From: Hymenopus coronatus
Lineage: Eukaryota > Arthropoda > Insecta > Mantodea > Hymenopodidae
Assembly: GCA_030762935.1 (NCBI GenBank)
Contig: CM060896.1
Location: 8,384,501 to 8,448,500 of the forward strand
DNA length: 64,000 nucleotides
Direction of reading: 5' to 3'
Made by a program: the position numbers and the translations under genes. This document shows positions 21,158-30,249 of the stretch, piece by piece. The notes below the pieces were generated by a model, which worked only from the letters and a program-made list of their open reading frames with translations, did no database searches and was not told the origin of the DNA. Position 1 is the first letter of the stretch, and every line of letters starts with the position of its first letter.

Positions 21158-22266
21158 TTAAGACAAAACCCATTTCTCTCACCCTCGTCAGCAATGATTC
21201 GATGGACCACTTTACCGATAACACCACGTCCAGATTTTCAAACGTCTTGGCCGCAAGAATCGTTCTGCAGGGGGAATGGGAAGTCTCTCTGCAAAAGGTC
21301 AGGTATCCCGTAAAATTTTATAACCTCTTTCCAGACGATGCCCACCTGGTGGGCACCAAGTACACCATGACGCGTCTCCCCACGCACTCCTAATTTAGCA
21401 TAGAAATGCCGCAAGGCATCATACACAGTCCAAAAGATCTCGTGAACCTCGTCAACGCGGTTATACTGGAGCACCTGCACGTTTTCTTTTTCGACGAGCG
21501 CAAGAAAATGGCGAGCGTGAATGCAGCCGTCACGTAGCCCGAACGCTTGACCAACAGTCAAATCGACGGCTTTGTAGAAAATGTCGTGGCTAGGCCGTAC
21601 GCGATCGGAGAATTCGAGACTTAGAACGATGTACCCCACCAGAAATCTAAGCCGAAACCGAAACCTAAACCTAAACCCACAGTTTTGGGGTAGCAAATAC
21701 CCACCCAGGCTGCGTCTCGCACTTTAAAACCTTCCTCTTCGAAACCCGACGGTGTGTCATCTTCGGGTCAAGAGGGCGAGGGTTCACACAAAAGCGAGTC
21801 AACTCAGGAGGGAGAGGAACGGAGGGTGCAACTTCCAACCCAGGAAAGCCTGAACATCCACCGCTGCAGTGCATCCACACCTTGCTCTTAACACCCGCAA
21901 TTGCGAAAATGCTGGGGTTCAAACCTTACACCAACATAATCCTTCAGAAAGGACCTAAACACCCTGTAGATCCGTATATGGGATTTCCTTATGAAATGTT
22001 CATCTATTGCAATTTAGTGGTCCCGCAAGCGGTCAGCGACACATTCGTGCAGGTCATAGAGGGCGTTGGCCGCGGAGTACGAAAGAAGCAACAACACTTA
22101 CATGAGCGATGAAAAGACGTTCTTTCCACAAAATTGGGTACCCTTGATTCAGCAAGACTTCAAGATGGTCAGCATAGATTTAAGGAACGGTTATGGCGAT
22201 CTCTTGCCATTTGCCGACGGATTTTCCTCCACTGTAGTTCTCACCTTTCGTCCGAAACCGTCATAA
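21154..22266 (+). pseudogene. Penton-like minor capsid protein (Polinton)
   Basis: ATG 21154 overlaps the integrase stop. The N-terminus has the family's opening: a beta-strand region, SMDHFTDNTTSRFSN, then LQGEWEVSLQKVRYP. Stops at 21391-21393, 21536-21538 and near 21627 and 21690 interrupt it. A Lys-Pro repeat linker (about 21645-21680) and a Ser/Glu-rich region precede the C-terminal part: LGFKPYTNIILQKG, FIYCNLVVPQAVSD, then after a frameshift near 22070 FFPQNWVPLIQQDF and DLRNGYGDLLPFADG, ending TAA 22264-22266. This beginning and end match the vertex (penton, single-jelly-roll) proteins of Polintons and adintoviruses. The linker may mark a low-complexity expansion. Confidence 0.82.
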
Positions 22267-22700
22267 TGGACTTGCACACCGTGACACAGTACTACTTCAA
22301 ACAGGCGGGTGGCGCAGCGTTCGACGATCGCGATTTCGTTCTTTTCAGGGGCAAGCGCTACCAAAGAGATAGTGGACTGTTTTCAGCCCTTGGAGAACTC
22401 TTTCGAACGGTACTGCCCTTTTTAAAGAGCGGGGCTAAAGCGGTCGGAAAAGAAGCACTAAAAATGGGTGCTCACGTGCTCTCCGATGTGGTCACCGCGG
22501 GAACAGCGCCAAATGAGGCGTTTAAACACAGGCTCAAGGAGGTAGGGTCCAACTAGAAGCGAAAGGTCAGCGAAAAGCTCGATGCCATGATTGGTTTGGG
22601 CGCGAGACGACTCAAGAGAATAAAGCGCGTCAAAACCAAAAAGAGCAAACAGTCGAAGCTTAAACGCGGTAGGCGCAAGGCGCAGGACGGTTTCTCGTAA
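22266..22700 (+). pseudogene. Adenovirus protein-VI/X-like virion peptide precursor (Polinton)
   Basis: ATG 22266-22268 overlaps the penton stop (TAATG). The protein starts MDLHTVTQYYFKQAGG, has a FRGKRYQRDSG site, an amphipathic helix with LFRTVLPFLKSGAKAVG and then a Lys/Arg-rich C-terminus ending RRKAQDGFS at TAA 22698-22700. One TAG at 22554-22556 breaks the frame. In adenovirus-related particles a comparable peptide binds capsid interior or DNA and disrupts membranes after cleavage by the viral protease. The layout supports the call; homology should be tested by profile search. Confidence 0.7.
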
Positions 22701-23741
22701 TGGCAGACCCAGCCGTATACATGAGTTCCGAACTGGACCTCTTTTCAAGAGGTTCCCGTTCAGATGTACATCGAGGAGTCGCGGTTCTTATACCTAAACC
22801 CTCAAAACGCGTTAGTGAAAAATGCCCCCATCACCTTTCATTATTCCGGAAATGCAGACGATTACCTGGATTTGACTTACGTCGCACTTGAACTCAGTCC
22901 GCGTTGTCGATGAGAACCGCTAGGCGGTAAAGGATGAAGTTAACGCCACTTTGGTCAACAATGCCTTAAATTCCCTGTTTCAACGGGTAGAGGTTTCCCT
23001 CAATAACGTCATCGTCTACATGCCGCAGGCTGGTTACCCCTACAGAACCTACCTCGAAACTCTTCTCAATTATTCAGAAGATGCCATGAGCACAAAACTA
23101 GAATCCTCTCTGTGGAGAAAAGATACGGCCGGCATCATGAACATTTTTATCGCCAATGTGGGTTTCCAGTGGCGTCACGGGTTCACCAAAGGTGGGAACG
23201 TCGTTCAACTCATCGGTCCTCTGTCCAACGCTCTCTTCAGACAGGAAAAGCTGCTCTTAAACAACGTCAGCATGACCGTCAAGCTCACTCCTGCCTCTCC
23301 CCAGTTTTATTCGTTTTCCGACCTAGACTCGTTTAAGGGCTACGTCGACATCGTGTCGGCCACCCTGCGCTTAAAATCCGTACGCCCCTCGCCAACCATC
23401 AAGCTCGCGCACCAGGCCGAGGCAGCAAAGAGCAACGCAAAGTACCATCTCACGCCCTCAGCATCCCAAAGGTGTCGAGAGCAATGACGCTTAGCGACGT
23501 CGTCATCGGAAAAGTTCCCAGATGGGTGGTCGTTGCTATGGTCACCAACAAGGCTTATTGGGGCCATTTTAACGCAAATCCGCACAATTTGCGACATTTT
23601 AAAATGAACTTCACTTCCAAATTTCACGTCAGCAACTTCACTCATAACGATGACGTCATTCGCAAAACCTACAAAGACGTATGCCACGCAAAGTGCTCCG
23701 ACGCTCAGCAAACCTGCGAATCGTTCAAGGTGAGTACGTGA
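22700..23741 (+). pseudogene. Double-jelly-roll major capsid protein (Polinton)
   Basis: ATG 22700 overlaps the stop of the preceding gene. Early text reads SSELDLFS and then, in a shifted frame, ESRFLYLNPQNALVKNAPI and NADDYLDLTYVALEL. The frame from about 22930 to 23487 is the clearest: LVNNALNSLFQRVEVSLNN, YPYRTYLETLLNYSEDAMS, and KLTPASPQFYSFSDLDSF. After another shift near 23470 it continues RAMTLSDVVIGKVPRWVVVAM and FNANPHNLRHFKMNFTSKF to TGA 23739-23741. Motif order fits the Polinton major capsid. The final portion expected after the second jelly roll is not seen, so the gene looks truncated or its end has been replaced; a possible intron begins at 23730. Confidence 0.88.
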
Positions 23742-23809
23742 CATTTTAGGCCATACATCATAACTAACCTAACCAAACCTAACCTTCTCTGTCTTGCCTG
23801 TCGTTTCAG
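23730..23809 (+). other. Intron-like segment at the end of the capsid gene
   Basis: CAAG|GTGAGT at 23726-23735 is a near-perfect 5' splice site; 80 bases on, a pyrimidine-rich stretch ends TTTCAG|A at 23809. Splicing would extend the capsid frame by six codons to the TAA at 23828. A telomere-like run (CTAACCTAACC with variants) lies inside. Splicing is inferred only. Confidence 0.4.
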
Positions 23810-23825
23810 AACACGCTCCTGCTGC

Positions 23826-23865
23826 TATAAAACCGCGGCACCGCTCGCCTCATTCACAGTGAGCC
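23826..23865 (+). promoter_or_regulatory. Possible TATA box for the next gene
   Basis: TATAAAA at 23826-23832, 34 bases before the ATG at 23866, and overlapping the possible spliced stop of the capsid gene. Confidence 0.4.
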
Positions 23866-24659
23866 ATGCAGAACGCGGAGGCATCCACGCCGTCCAGGTC
23901 GGAGCACATCTATATTCGCTCGCTTCGTCTTTTCAATCTCTTTATCCGTTTCCCTCACATGCTTCTTTTTTGTATCCGTTTCAGTGTACCCGCAAAACCT
24001 AGAGCTAAAAGGAAGATTCGCATCCGCGATGGTGAAGAGCAGCCTGACAGTCCACCACTCCAACCCAACACGGTCGTTGGTCCTATGTCGGACATCTACT
24101 TCCTCAACCCACAACAGACCAAATTCGCGAGTATCGGATTTCCACCCGTCACCGCATCAGTTGGTAGTCACCATTGCAAAATGCGGGCAACGCAACGCGG
24201 TGGTCCTGGGTCCCGCAGAATGGCAGAAACTCGTCGAAGCCATGCCCAACATCCACAACCGCATGCATCGCCCCCGAAGGACGTCTTCAACCCTATCAGC
24301 TCTCCAACAGCGTCATCGTGTTTAAGAACGTGTTCGGAAGCCTAAAACTAGCGTTCAAAGACCAGCAAGGCGCCTCTGTCACGCTCAACCTTCAAGAGTG
24401 GCACATGCTCGATAGCCTGCAACGCATCATCACCGACACCATGTACCAAAAGAAGAAGGAAAAGACGGACGTGCAAAATCAAATCATGGCATACTACAAA
24501 TACATGCTTCACAACTACGCCTCCAGCGTTCCTTTGCATAACCTAAATTTCTCACAATTCACCAAGTACATACGATGCGCCAATTTTAGAACATTCTTCG
24601 ATGTACATCATTTCCTCAACACCAATTTCGCTTTGCGCATATCACAAAATAGTCCCTAG
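23866..24659 (+). pseudogene. Unknown Polinton gene with two similar W-containing repeats
   Basis: Not identified with certainty. From ATG 23866 (MQNAEASTPS) there is an 87-base, frame-neutral intron-like segment (23898-23984, ending TATCCGTTTCAG), then a basic, Pro-rich stretch and SDIYFLNPQQTKFAS. Two related units follow in different frames: VTIAKCGQRNAVVLGPAEWQ (about 24160-24230) and LKLAFKDQQGASVTLNLQEW (about 24340-24400). Each is a short beta-rich segment ending in xxEW, loosely like the strand pattern of PC4/p15-type single-stranded DNA-binding folds. The gene ends ALRISQNSP with TAG 24657-24659 after a helical stretch. At least two frameshifts are needed. The PC4 resemblance is speculative. 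Confidence 0.4.
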
Positions 24660-24738
24660 TGCGCAAGCATTTCTACCCGTGTTCCATTCCCACCTCGCTC
24701 AGTCATTCCTCTCCCTTCCATCAACGATTTACTCCGAC

Positions 24739-25105
24739 ATGGGATACAGAAAGTATCTCTCTGTGTACTGCGAAGGCTCAAAGTGTTTAAAAACTACGAA
24801 GTGGAAGGACACCCGCAGATGCTCCTTACGCACTTCGCTTCATCGACAGCACCTACGACGGCAAATCCATGTCCCTCAAAGTGCACAGCTGCGAAAACGA
24901 GATTCATTTTGTGCCATCCAACATGAGTTTCAACGACATCCATTTCAAAGCAGAACCTTGGCGTTCCAGGGATGAAGGTCTCGACAGTGAAGAAGAAGAA
25001 AACGACGCACCGGATCAATGGTTCCAATTTGTTCCCGCAAGAGGGCTATACATCTTTTTTACGAATAGCAATACATCATCGCTGCTAAAAGGCAGCAAAT
25101 GTTAA
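24739..25105 (+). pseudogene. Unknown Polinton gene, frameshifted
   Basis: Not recognised. ATG 24739 gives MGYRKYLSVYCEGSKCLK, and coding-like sequence resumes in another frame from about 24869 (KVHSCENEIHFVPSNMSFND, then an acidic run DEGLDSEEEENDAP and FQFVPARGLYIFFTNS), ending TAA 25103-25105. Overlaps the next small frame by an ATGTTAA arrangement. No domain visible. Confidence 0.35.
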
Positions 25106-25281
25106 ACGAAGACCGTCAGTGCTACGGAAGATGCTTAACAGCGCATCTGGGCCTTGATGTCTTCTACATCCTGCCCAATCACATACACGGTGATTGGATG
25201 TTCAGCGTCGATCAAAACCGAGTTCTCGTCCAAGAGCAAGACGAACTCGTCAACTGTTTTAAAAATAACGGATGGTGGTGA
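25099..25281 (+). CDS. Small unknown Polinton frame
   Basis: A 60-codon frame starting MLNEDRQCYGRC and containing FYILPNHIHGDWMFSVDQN. It begins inside the stop region of the previous frame and ends with TGG TGG TGA. It looks coding-like by composition and overlap, but there is no recognisable domain, and it could be the C-terminus of the preceding gene after a frameshift. Confidence 0.3.
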   Translation: MLNEDRQCYGRCLTAHLGLDVFYILPNHIHGDWMFSVDQNRVLVQEQDELVNCFKNNGWW

Positions 25282-25355
25282 GTTTCTCATGGATGCCAAG
25301 CTTCCTGTCTCGCTAAACCGGATGTAGTATGCCCTTATCTTCCTGTTTTCCACCA

Positions 25356-25525
25356 ATGTTTTCCTGCGGATATCCTGCTTCCTGTGATAAAACCCTTATC
25401 TTCCAGAAGTGTTTTCCTGCGGATATCCTGCTTCCTGTGATAACTCACAGCACTTCCTGTGATAAAACCCCTATCTCCCACAAGTGTTTTCCTGCGGATA
25501 TCCTGCTTCCTGTGATAACACCAAT
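25356..25525 (+). repeat. Three-copy short tandem repeat
   Basis: The block TTTTCCTGCGGATATCCTGC followed by TTCCTGTGATAA occurs three times (about 25358, 25411 and 25486), spaced 53 and 75 bases, with CCCTTATCT/CCCCTATCT and CACTTCCTGTGATAA spacers. It lies between two small genes and may be regulatory or a slipped gene remnant. Confidence 0.75.
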
Positions 25526-25600
25526 TAACACTTCCGACGGATGTGTTCCCCAGCTTATGACCATCTTTCGCCTAAGTCAGTGCTAAGCCGTCGTGCGGGA

Positions 25601-25789
25601 ATGCCAGAACCGACGTGTAAGGACTTCCACTGCTCGTTTTGCTTCGACCAAACGTGTAGCTGCAATCTCACTCACCGTCTCACCTACCTGTGCACGCGCT
25701 GTCATCTCGGATTCTACGAAGACCTCGCACATCTCAACAAGCAAATCCAAGAATTCCTTCGCAAGTACACCGCAAGAAACAACGCATGA
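25601..25789 (+). CDS. Small zinc-ribbon-like protein (Polinton)
   Basis: A 62-codon frame from ATG 25601 with eight Cys: MPEPTCKDFHCSFCFDQTCS, a further C.L, then LCTRCHLGF, followed by a helical tail. CxxC pairs at both ends of a ~25-residue span suggest a zinc-binding fold. The TGA (25787-25789) overlaps the ATG of the next frame, as in the capsid genes, which supports it being real. Function unknown. Confidence 0.45.
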   Translation: MPEPTCKDFHCSFCFDQTCSCNLTHRLTYLCTRCHLGFYEDLAHLNKQIQEFLRKYTARNNA

Positions 25790-25950
25790 CTTGTCAGTGC
25801 TTCGCCGTGCTGTTAAAGTTTCTAGAAAACGGACGTCAAATCCAGGTGCTACTGCCCAGGGAAGCCAAATATTGCTACAAAACGGTAACACCATCCCCAA
25901 TCGTTACCCACCGTACTACGTCGACGTTGTGTGGAATCAACTTCTCATAG
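25786..25950 (+). CDS. Small unknown Polinton frame coupled to the zinc-ribbon gene
   Basis: 54 codons starting MTCQCFAVLLKFLENGRQIQ; the ATG shares bases with the preceding TGA. No domain recognised. Its coupling is the main reason to believe it. Confidence 0.3.
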   Translation: MTCQCFAVLLKFLENGRQIQVLLPREAKYCYKTVTPSPIVTHRTTSTLCGINFS

Positions 25951-26073
25951 ACTAACAACAAGTTTGCGCGCCTTTCCGCAGGTGTAAACATTATAACCCC
26001 CCCACCCAAACCACTCATTTCGAAGGGCCGTCTCCATTTGTGAAACACTGCCATTTGTGCTCCAAGGGTGATC

Positions 26074-26712
26074 ATGGCCCAGGACGTCCTTAGTCAACTT
26101 GCAGAGTTATCACAGCGCCGACACACTCAGCGTGTCTTCGCTTCAACAAAACGCCCCATACCGTGTAATCGGTGTGAAAACCCTAGATACCATACACGGA
26201 ACAAAACTCGACGAGACCGAAGTATTTCTACCCACCAGATTCGGAAAAGCCACTCCGGAACTCATCACCAAACTCAACTCCACTTCTTTCTCCATCATAT
26301 ACCAAGGAGAAGAAAAACTTTGCAGCGGATTCAAAAGATACGTCAAGTTCATTCCATACATCCCATTGGCAACAACTTCAACCTTCAACTCCAATTCAAC
26401 GCACAATCTAATATCACCGTCCTCTTCATCTCCACCTATTTCAACGGCAACAAAATCATCACAGTCTTACTCGATATACAAAATGCTAACGCCGTCCATG
26501 TCAAATGTGTCCCTGCCAAAAACCACCACAAAATTTAACAAGATGCACTCTGCTCCATATACCTCAACAACTGTTCTGTGCCACAAAGTCACTTCCTCTG
26601 GGTGCTTCTCAACAACACATATCAACGACTTGGCCTTCCCCATCTACGTACCCACCTTCACCGAGTTCGTCAACGAAAGATTTTCTCACCTGCGTCACCA
26701 CACCCATCAATG
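26074..26712 (+). pseudogene. Polinton/adintovirus-type small protein of unknown function
   Basis: Begins MAQDVLSQLAELSQ at 26074, then shifts frame near 26100 to SSLQQNAPYRVIGVKTLDT and VFLPTRFGKATPELITKLN (about 26225-26280), followed by a beta-rich segment ending FKRYVKFIPYIP. This arrangement (Y.V...K...T..G, VFLP.RF, ELI) is one I associate with a short protein frequent in Polintons and related parvo/polinton-like viruses, possibly single-strand-nucleic-acid binding. Later sequence reads in either of two frames to 26538 or 26712 and is low complexity. Function is unproven. Confidence 0.45.
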
Positions 26713-26814
26713 ATAGCAGCAGCACCGATGGCGAGGATTCATAGTGCACCACACATTTTAAAATCATCCTAGCGTGCGAAAATAATGCGCCTTAAAAAAA
26801 GACAATCAAAAACT

Positions 26815-27045
26815 TTGTGCAATAACAGTGATTTTCTTATAGTGTTAATCTCATTTCTCTAAAGTGTTAATCTCAATTCATACGTAGTGGATCTGATAAT
26901 GGTAATCTCATTTATGTATTATTTTCATTAAGTCCTGTGTTAATCTCATGTATGTACTGTATCTTTTAGTGTTAATCTCCTTTATGTATTCTTTTCATTA
27001 AATCCTATGTTAATCTCACCCATGTATTGCAAAATAAATACATAA
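26815..27045 (+). repeat. Degenerate GTTAATCTCA repeats next to the right TIR
   Basis: GTGTTAATCTCA or close variants occur about seven times, often followed by TTTATGTATT and TTTTCATTAA.TCCT. The region is AT-rich and non-coding, just inside the right terminal repeat; it may hold a transcription end for the capsid run or be a sub-terminal repeat. Confidence 0.6.
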
Positions 27046-27051
27046 AAAAGT

Positions 27052-27222
27052 CCCGGATTATCTCATTGCGATTACGCTAATCCTTCCGCTATAACGGCGC
27101 TTTTTCAAACTTACATCAATCACTCTGAATCCATCGGATTAAGGCGGATTAACAGCGACACTGGCGCCTCTAGCGGCAGGATTAGCGTTAATCCAATGGG
27201 ATAATCCGGGACTATAACTACT
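27052..27222 (-). repeat. Polinton right terminal inverted repeat
   Basis: Inverted copy of 1666-1836, ending ...GGGACTATAACTACT and followed at once by the CACAAG target duplication. Differences from the left copy are scattered substitutions and one or two single-base indels, consistent with long decay after insertion. Confidence 0.95.
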
Positions 27223-27228
27223 CACAAG

Positions 27229-28576
27229 GAAACGCCACACATGTACTCATTATACTGGTTTAACACCTACAGTTCAAATGCACTATTTAATTTATATTTA
27301 ACACACAAACTCTTATTTTGGTGCACATTTAACCTACTTCGTCTCAAAAGTGTATAATCAAAATATGGTAGCTTGAAAAAAATATGCTTCACCGTTCACA
27401 ATTAACAAGTTTAGGTGGGGGGGGGGGTAAAATAAAGGTTCTAAGGAATACACGTATATACGCTATTTAGGAAGGATAAAGGATTTTATTCTGTGGTGAC
27501 TCTGCTCAATGCGATAACTGGTGGAGTGAAGCCCGGGTCCGCCGTAGCAATCCGGGTGTTTTGCTACCTTGGTAGGAGCATCCGACAATGTAGTGCAGGT
27601 CTGCCGCCTTGATAGAAGGCCAGACGTAGACCTACTGATTGGGGTGCTACCTCCCGTTATGGATGATGATTAGGATTTAGGGCGCTCAACGCCTGGGTCA
27701 GCGCCCATCCCCTTATGGAGGCATCTGGTGTTAGCAGAAGGCTTGTAATTGTCTAGTTCAGCGAAGTTGTTCATTATTATCTCCTGGTTGTCAAGAATAG
27801 CGGCGTACTTCACCAAGGATAGGGCATCTCCTATCTATACTGTCTATAACCGAACCGCAGCACGAAACAGGGTGCAAACCTTGGGATCTGCGGCCGTCAA
27901 GCAGGTAAGAGGGGAAGGTTCTACGTAAGCGCAGTACTCACCTAGTGAGCTTGCAAGCTTCTAGCACGAGATTCCATTTGTAAAGCTTACGTGTTTACAA
28001 TTCTTCAGGCATTCATTTTTAGGTGTGCTGCCTTTCTAATTATTACAATTATGCGCTGGGATTGTTACATAGTCTTTCAACATATGGTTCTATTTTATAT
28101 GCTTTTGCACAAACTATGTCGTAAATTCTTTTAAACTTCAATTCTGTTTAGAGAACTTAATGTTCTGTGTATTATGTATATTTCATAAACCAAACTGGTG
28201 TCATTTTCTTGATAGATTGAGTTTAGTTTCAATGTAATAATTGTATGTTTTCGGTGGAGTCAAATGGGAGGGTAGTTTTAAGTACCAGGCCTACTGTGTA
28301 TAGAGGTATGATTAAAAAATAACGGATTTCTTTTTTTAATTTTGCAGACTTTATACAACCGATTTTCATTTATTTTTTCTTTTATCTTGTAAGTACTCAT
28401 GTTCCTATAATGTATGTTTGTGTTTTCAGCTGTTTTATATACTTAGTTTATTGTTGACTTTTAAAAGGGTTATACATGTTTTCGAAGGCTCGGTAAATTT
28501 GCATTAAATTCGCTTGCAAAATGGAGTAAAGTGCTGGAAATGTTGCCTGTGACTTTAAGCAAATCTGCTATGATAA
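27229..28576. other. Flanking stretch with a GC-rich unidentified block at 27480-27965
   Basis: No gene seen. A G12 run lies near 27418. From about 27480 to 27965 base composition jumps and no long frame is open. It contains a perfect hairpin GGGCGCT/AGCGCCC (27689-27712) and several other short inverted pairs, suggesting a structured SINE or LINE 3' end. From 27966 on the sequence is plain AT-rich DNA. Confidence 0.4.
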
Positions 28577-28823
28577 TTTTTTTTTGTAGTGTTTAACGCC
28601 CGCTTTAACTACTAATGGCATCGCAGGCGGTGACACTGATGATACATGAATGAAGATGGAGCATCAGTGGAATGTGATGGCAGGGGAAACCGGAGAACCC
28701 GGAGAAAACCCGTCCCAGCGCCGCTTTGTCCACCACAAATCTCAAATGAGGTCGCTTGGGATCGAACCCGGGCCGTCTAGATGAGAGGCGAATGGTCTAA
28801 CCACTCGGCCACGGCACGGCCCA
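28577..28823 (-). mobile_element. tRNA-derived SINE, family 1 (copy 2)
   Basis: Nearly identical to 11651-11897, with tRNA-like head on the right (B box GGTTCGATCCC) and poly(T) on the left. TGCTATGATA on both sides (28567-28576, 28824-28833) is the target duplication. Confidence 0.9.
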
Positions 28824-28939
28824 TGCTATGATATGACAAGGGGTTTCACTTCCGAGCGGTATCGACGCTTCAGAGAATCAAGACCACTGAAAACAACGAT
28901 CTCCTGAACGTCCTAACACATAAATGACTGACAACTGAC

Positions 28940-29320
28940 TGCTTATACAGTCAATAAGGAATACTACCTAGAATTTATGCGCCATTTGCATGAAGTTATC
29001 AGAAGAAAACGTCCAGAATTTTCTCAAAACCACTTAGGATAGTGCTCCTGCTCACACCTCAACGCTTGTTCGTGATTTTTTGGCCAAAACTAAAAAGATT
29101 ATGTTGCCTCAGCCACCTTACTCGCCGGACATGGCCCCCTGCGACTTCTTTCTATTCCCGAGGCTGAAGAGAACGTCAAAGGACTATTAGTGAGTTAAAA
29201 AGTAGTAGCTGAACACCATAAGAAGAAATGAGTTCCAGAGTTGCTGCCAAGATTGGAAAAAGGGCTGGCACAAGTGTATTATATCTGAGGGAATTTATTT
29301 TGAAGGTCACAAAAAATGAT
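28940..29320 (+). pseudogene. Mariner transposase fragment
   Basis: Scattered frames encode mariner landmarks: RKRPEFSQNH, then DSAPAHTSTLVRDFLAKTKK (second catalytic Asp block) and PQPPYSPDMAPCDFFLFPRL (third Asp block), followed by a C-terminal GIYFEG-like end. The 34-residue spacing fits DD34D. Stops and indels abound, the N-terminus is missing, and no terminal repeats are visible. Confidence 0.75.
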
Positions 29321-29719
29321 ATAGATGCATAAATAAAGATTAAGAAAAACAAAAATTCTCATTATTTTTTTATCACACCTGGTATACGTTTGTGTATTGA
29401 ATTTTATTTTTGTTTTTGGTGCAAGACTTATATAATATGTATAACTTGTTCTGCATGTGATGCATTCTTGGAATCTCACTCACATTGATATAGTATTTTT
29501 GCATGCTAAGTGAATTTCACACATGAAATACAATTATTAAGTGTGTGCTTTCAAAGGGGTTATGAACACAAAATTCCAGGTTTTACTACCAAAACTATTG
29601 CGTGGTTTGTTCATGGGCTTCTCTATAGTGCCGTGAGGATTAAGTAACAAGATTTGAAAATTATTACAATTGGCTTTTTGGCTCTGCCTGCATACAAGAG
29701 AAGAATTCGTTTTTAAAAG

Positions 29720-29721
<2 letters not shown>

Positions 29722-29753
<32 letters not shown>

Positions 29754-29985
29754 TAGCTTAATGCCCTTTAACTTGGTTGGTCATATTGGACGGTGACTGA
29801 AATTGGTGAAATGATGCTCAAATGATCTCGAGATTCATGGAGCTTAAAGTTACTCAACATTCGTCTTCTCAGGATAGGGGAAGACCCTGAAAAACCTTAT
29901 CCAGATAAATCACTCTAAGCGAGATTCGAACTCATGACCTGTTGAATGTGAGGCAAATATGCTACATGGATAAGCAGGTATGGAA
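29722..29985 (-). mobile_element. tRNA-derived SINE, family 2 (copy 1)
   Basis: Minus-strand element with a 30-base poly(T) (tail) at 29722. The head contains B-box-like GAGTTCGAATCTCGC, and the body includes AGGTTTTTCAGGGTCTTCC and ATCCTGAGAAGACGAATGTT. A plus-strand copy is at 62095-62318. Confidence 0.8.
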
Positions 29986-30249
29986 CCATTCTTGTCAGGT
30001 TTGGTTAAGCTCACTCTCACTAAAGCTTTATGTTAACGTGCTTTAGCTGTTGATACATTTGCCAGAACAACACGGTTAGTAGCTTCCAGTATATTTTACT
30101 GAAGCGTACTACTAAAGCTGTTCCAAAATATTATTGGGGTTTGGGAAATGGCTCTTGCAGATTTTCAGAGGTCTAGTACCATGTTATGAGTGTTGAGACG
30201 ACCTCATCGGAAAAGAACAGAAGATGTGGATCAATTAAACCGTCATTCT

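Larger units (their letters stand above)
1666..27222 (+). mobile_element. Maverick/Polinton DNA transposon, complete boundaries, decayed
   Basis: The two ends are ~171-bp inverted repeats (1666-1836 and 27052-27222, roughly 85% identical by eye), beginning AGTAGTTATAGTCC. CACAAG lies directly outside both ends (1660-1665, 27223-27228), the 6-bp duplication typical of Polintons. Inside are the diagnostic genes: family-B DNA polymerase, packaging ATPase, retroviral-type integrase, penton-like and double-jelly-roll capsid proteins. Removing the 8.3-kb retroelement insertion at 3940-12274 leaves about 17.2 kb, within the usual 15-20 kb size range. Stops and frameshifts in every large gene show it is inactive. 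No cysteine protease gene was recognised; it may be lost or too diverged. Confidence 0.95.

Noticed and set aside
22134..22265. Upstream extension of the VI-like gene frame
   Set aside because: The region is the end of the penton frame; the ATG at 22266 overlaps its stop and fits the family start.
23755..23790. Telomere repeat (TTAGG) array
   Set aside because: Only three or four imperfect CCTAA words; too short to be more than a chance or intron motif.
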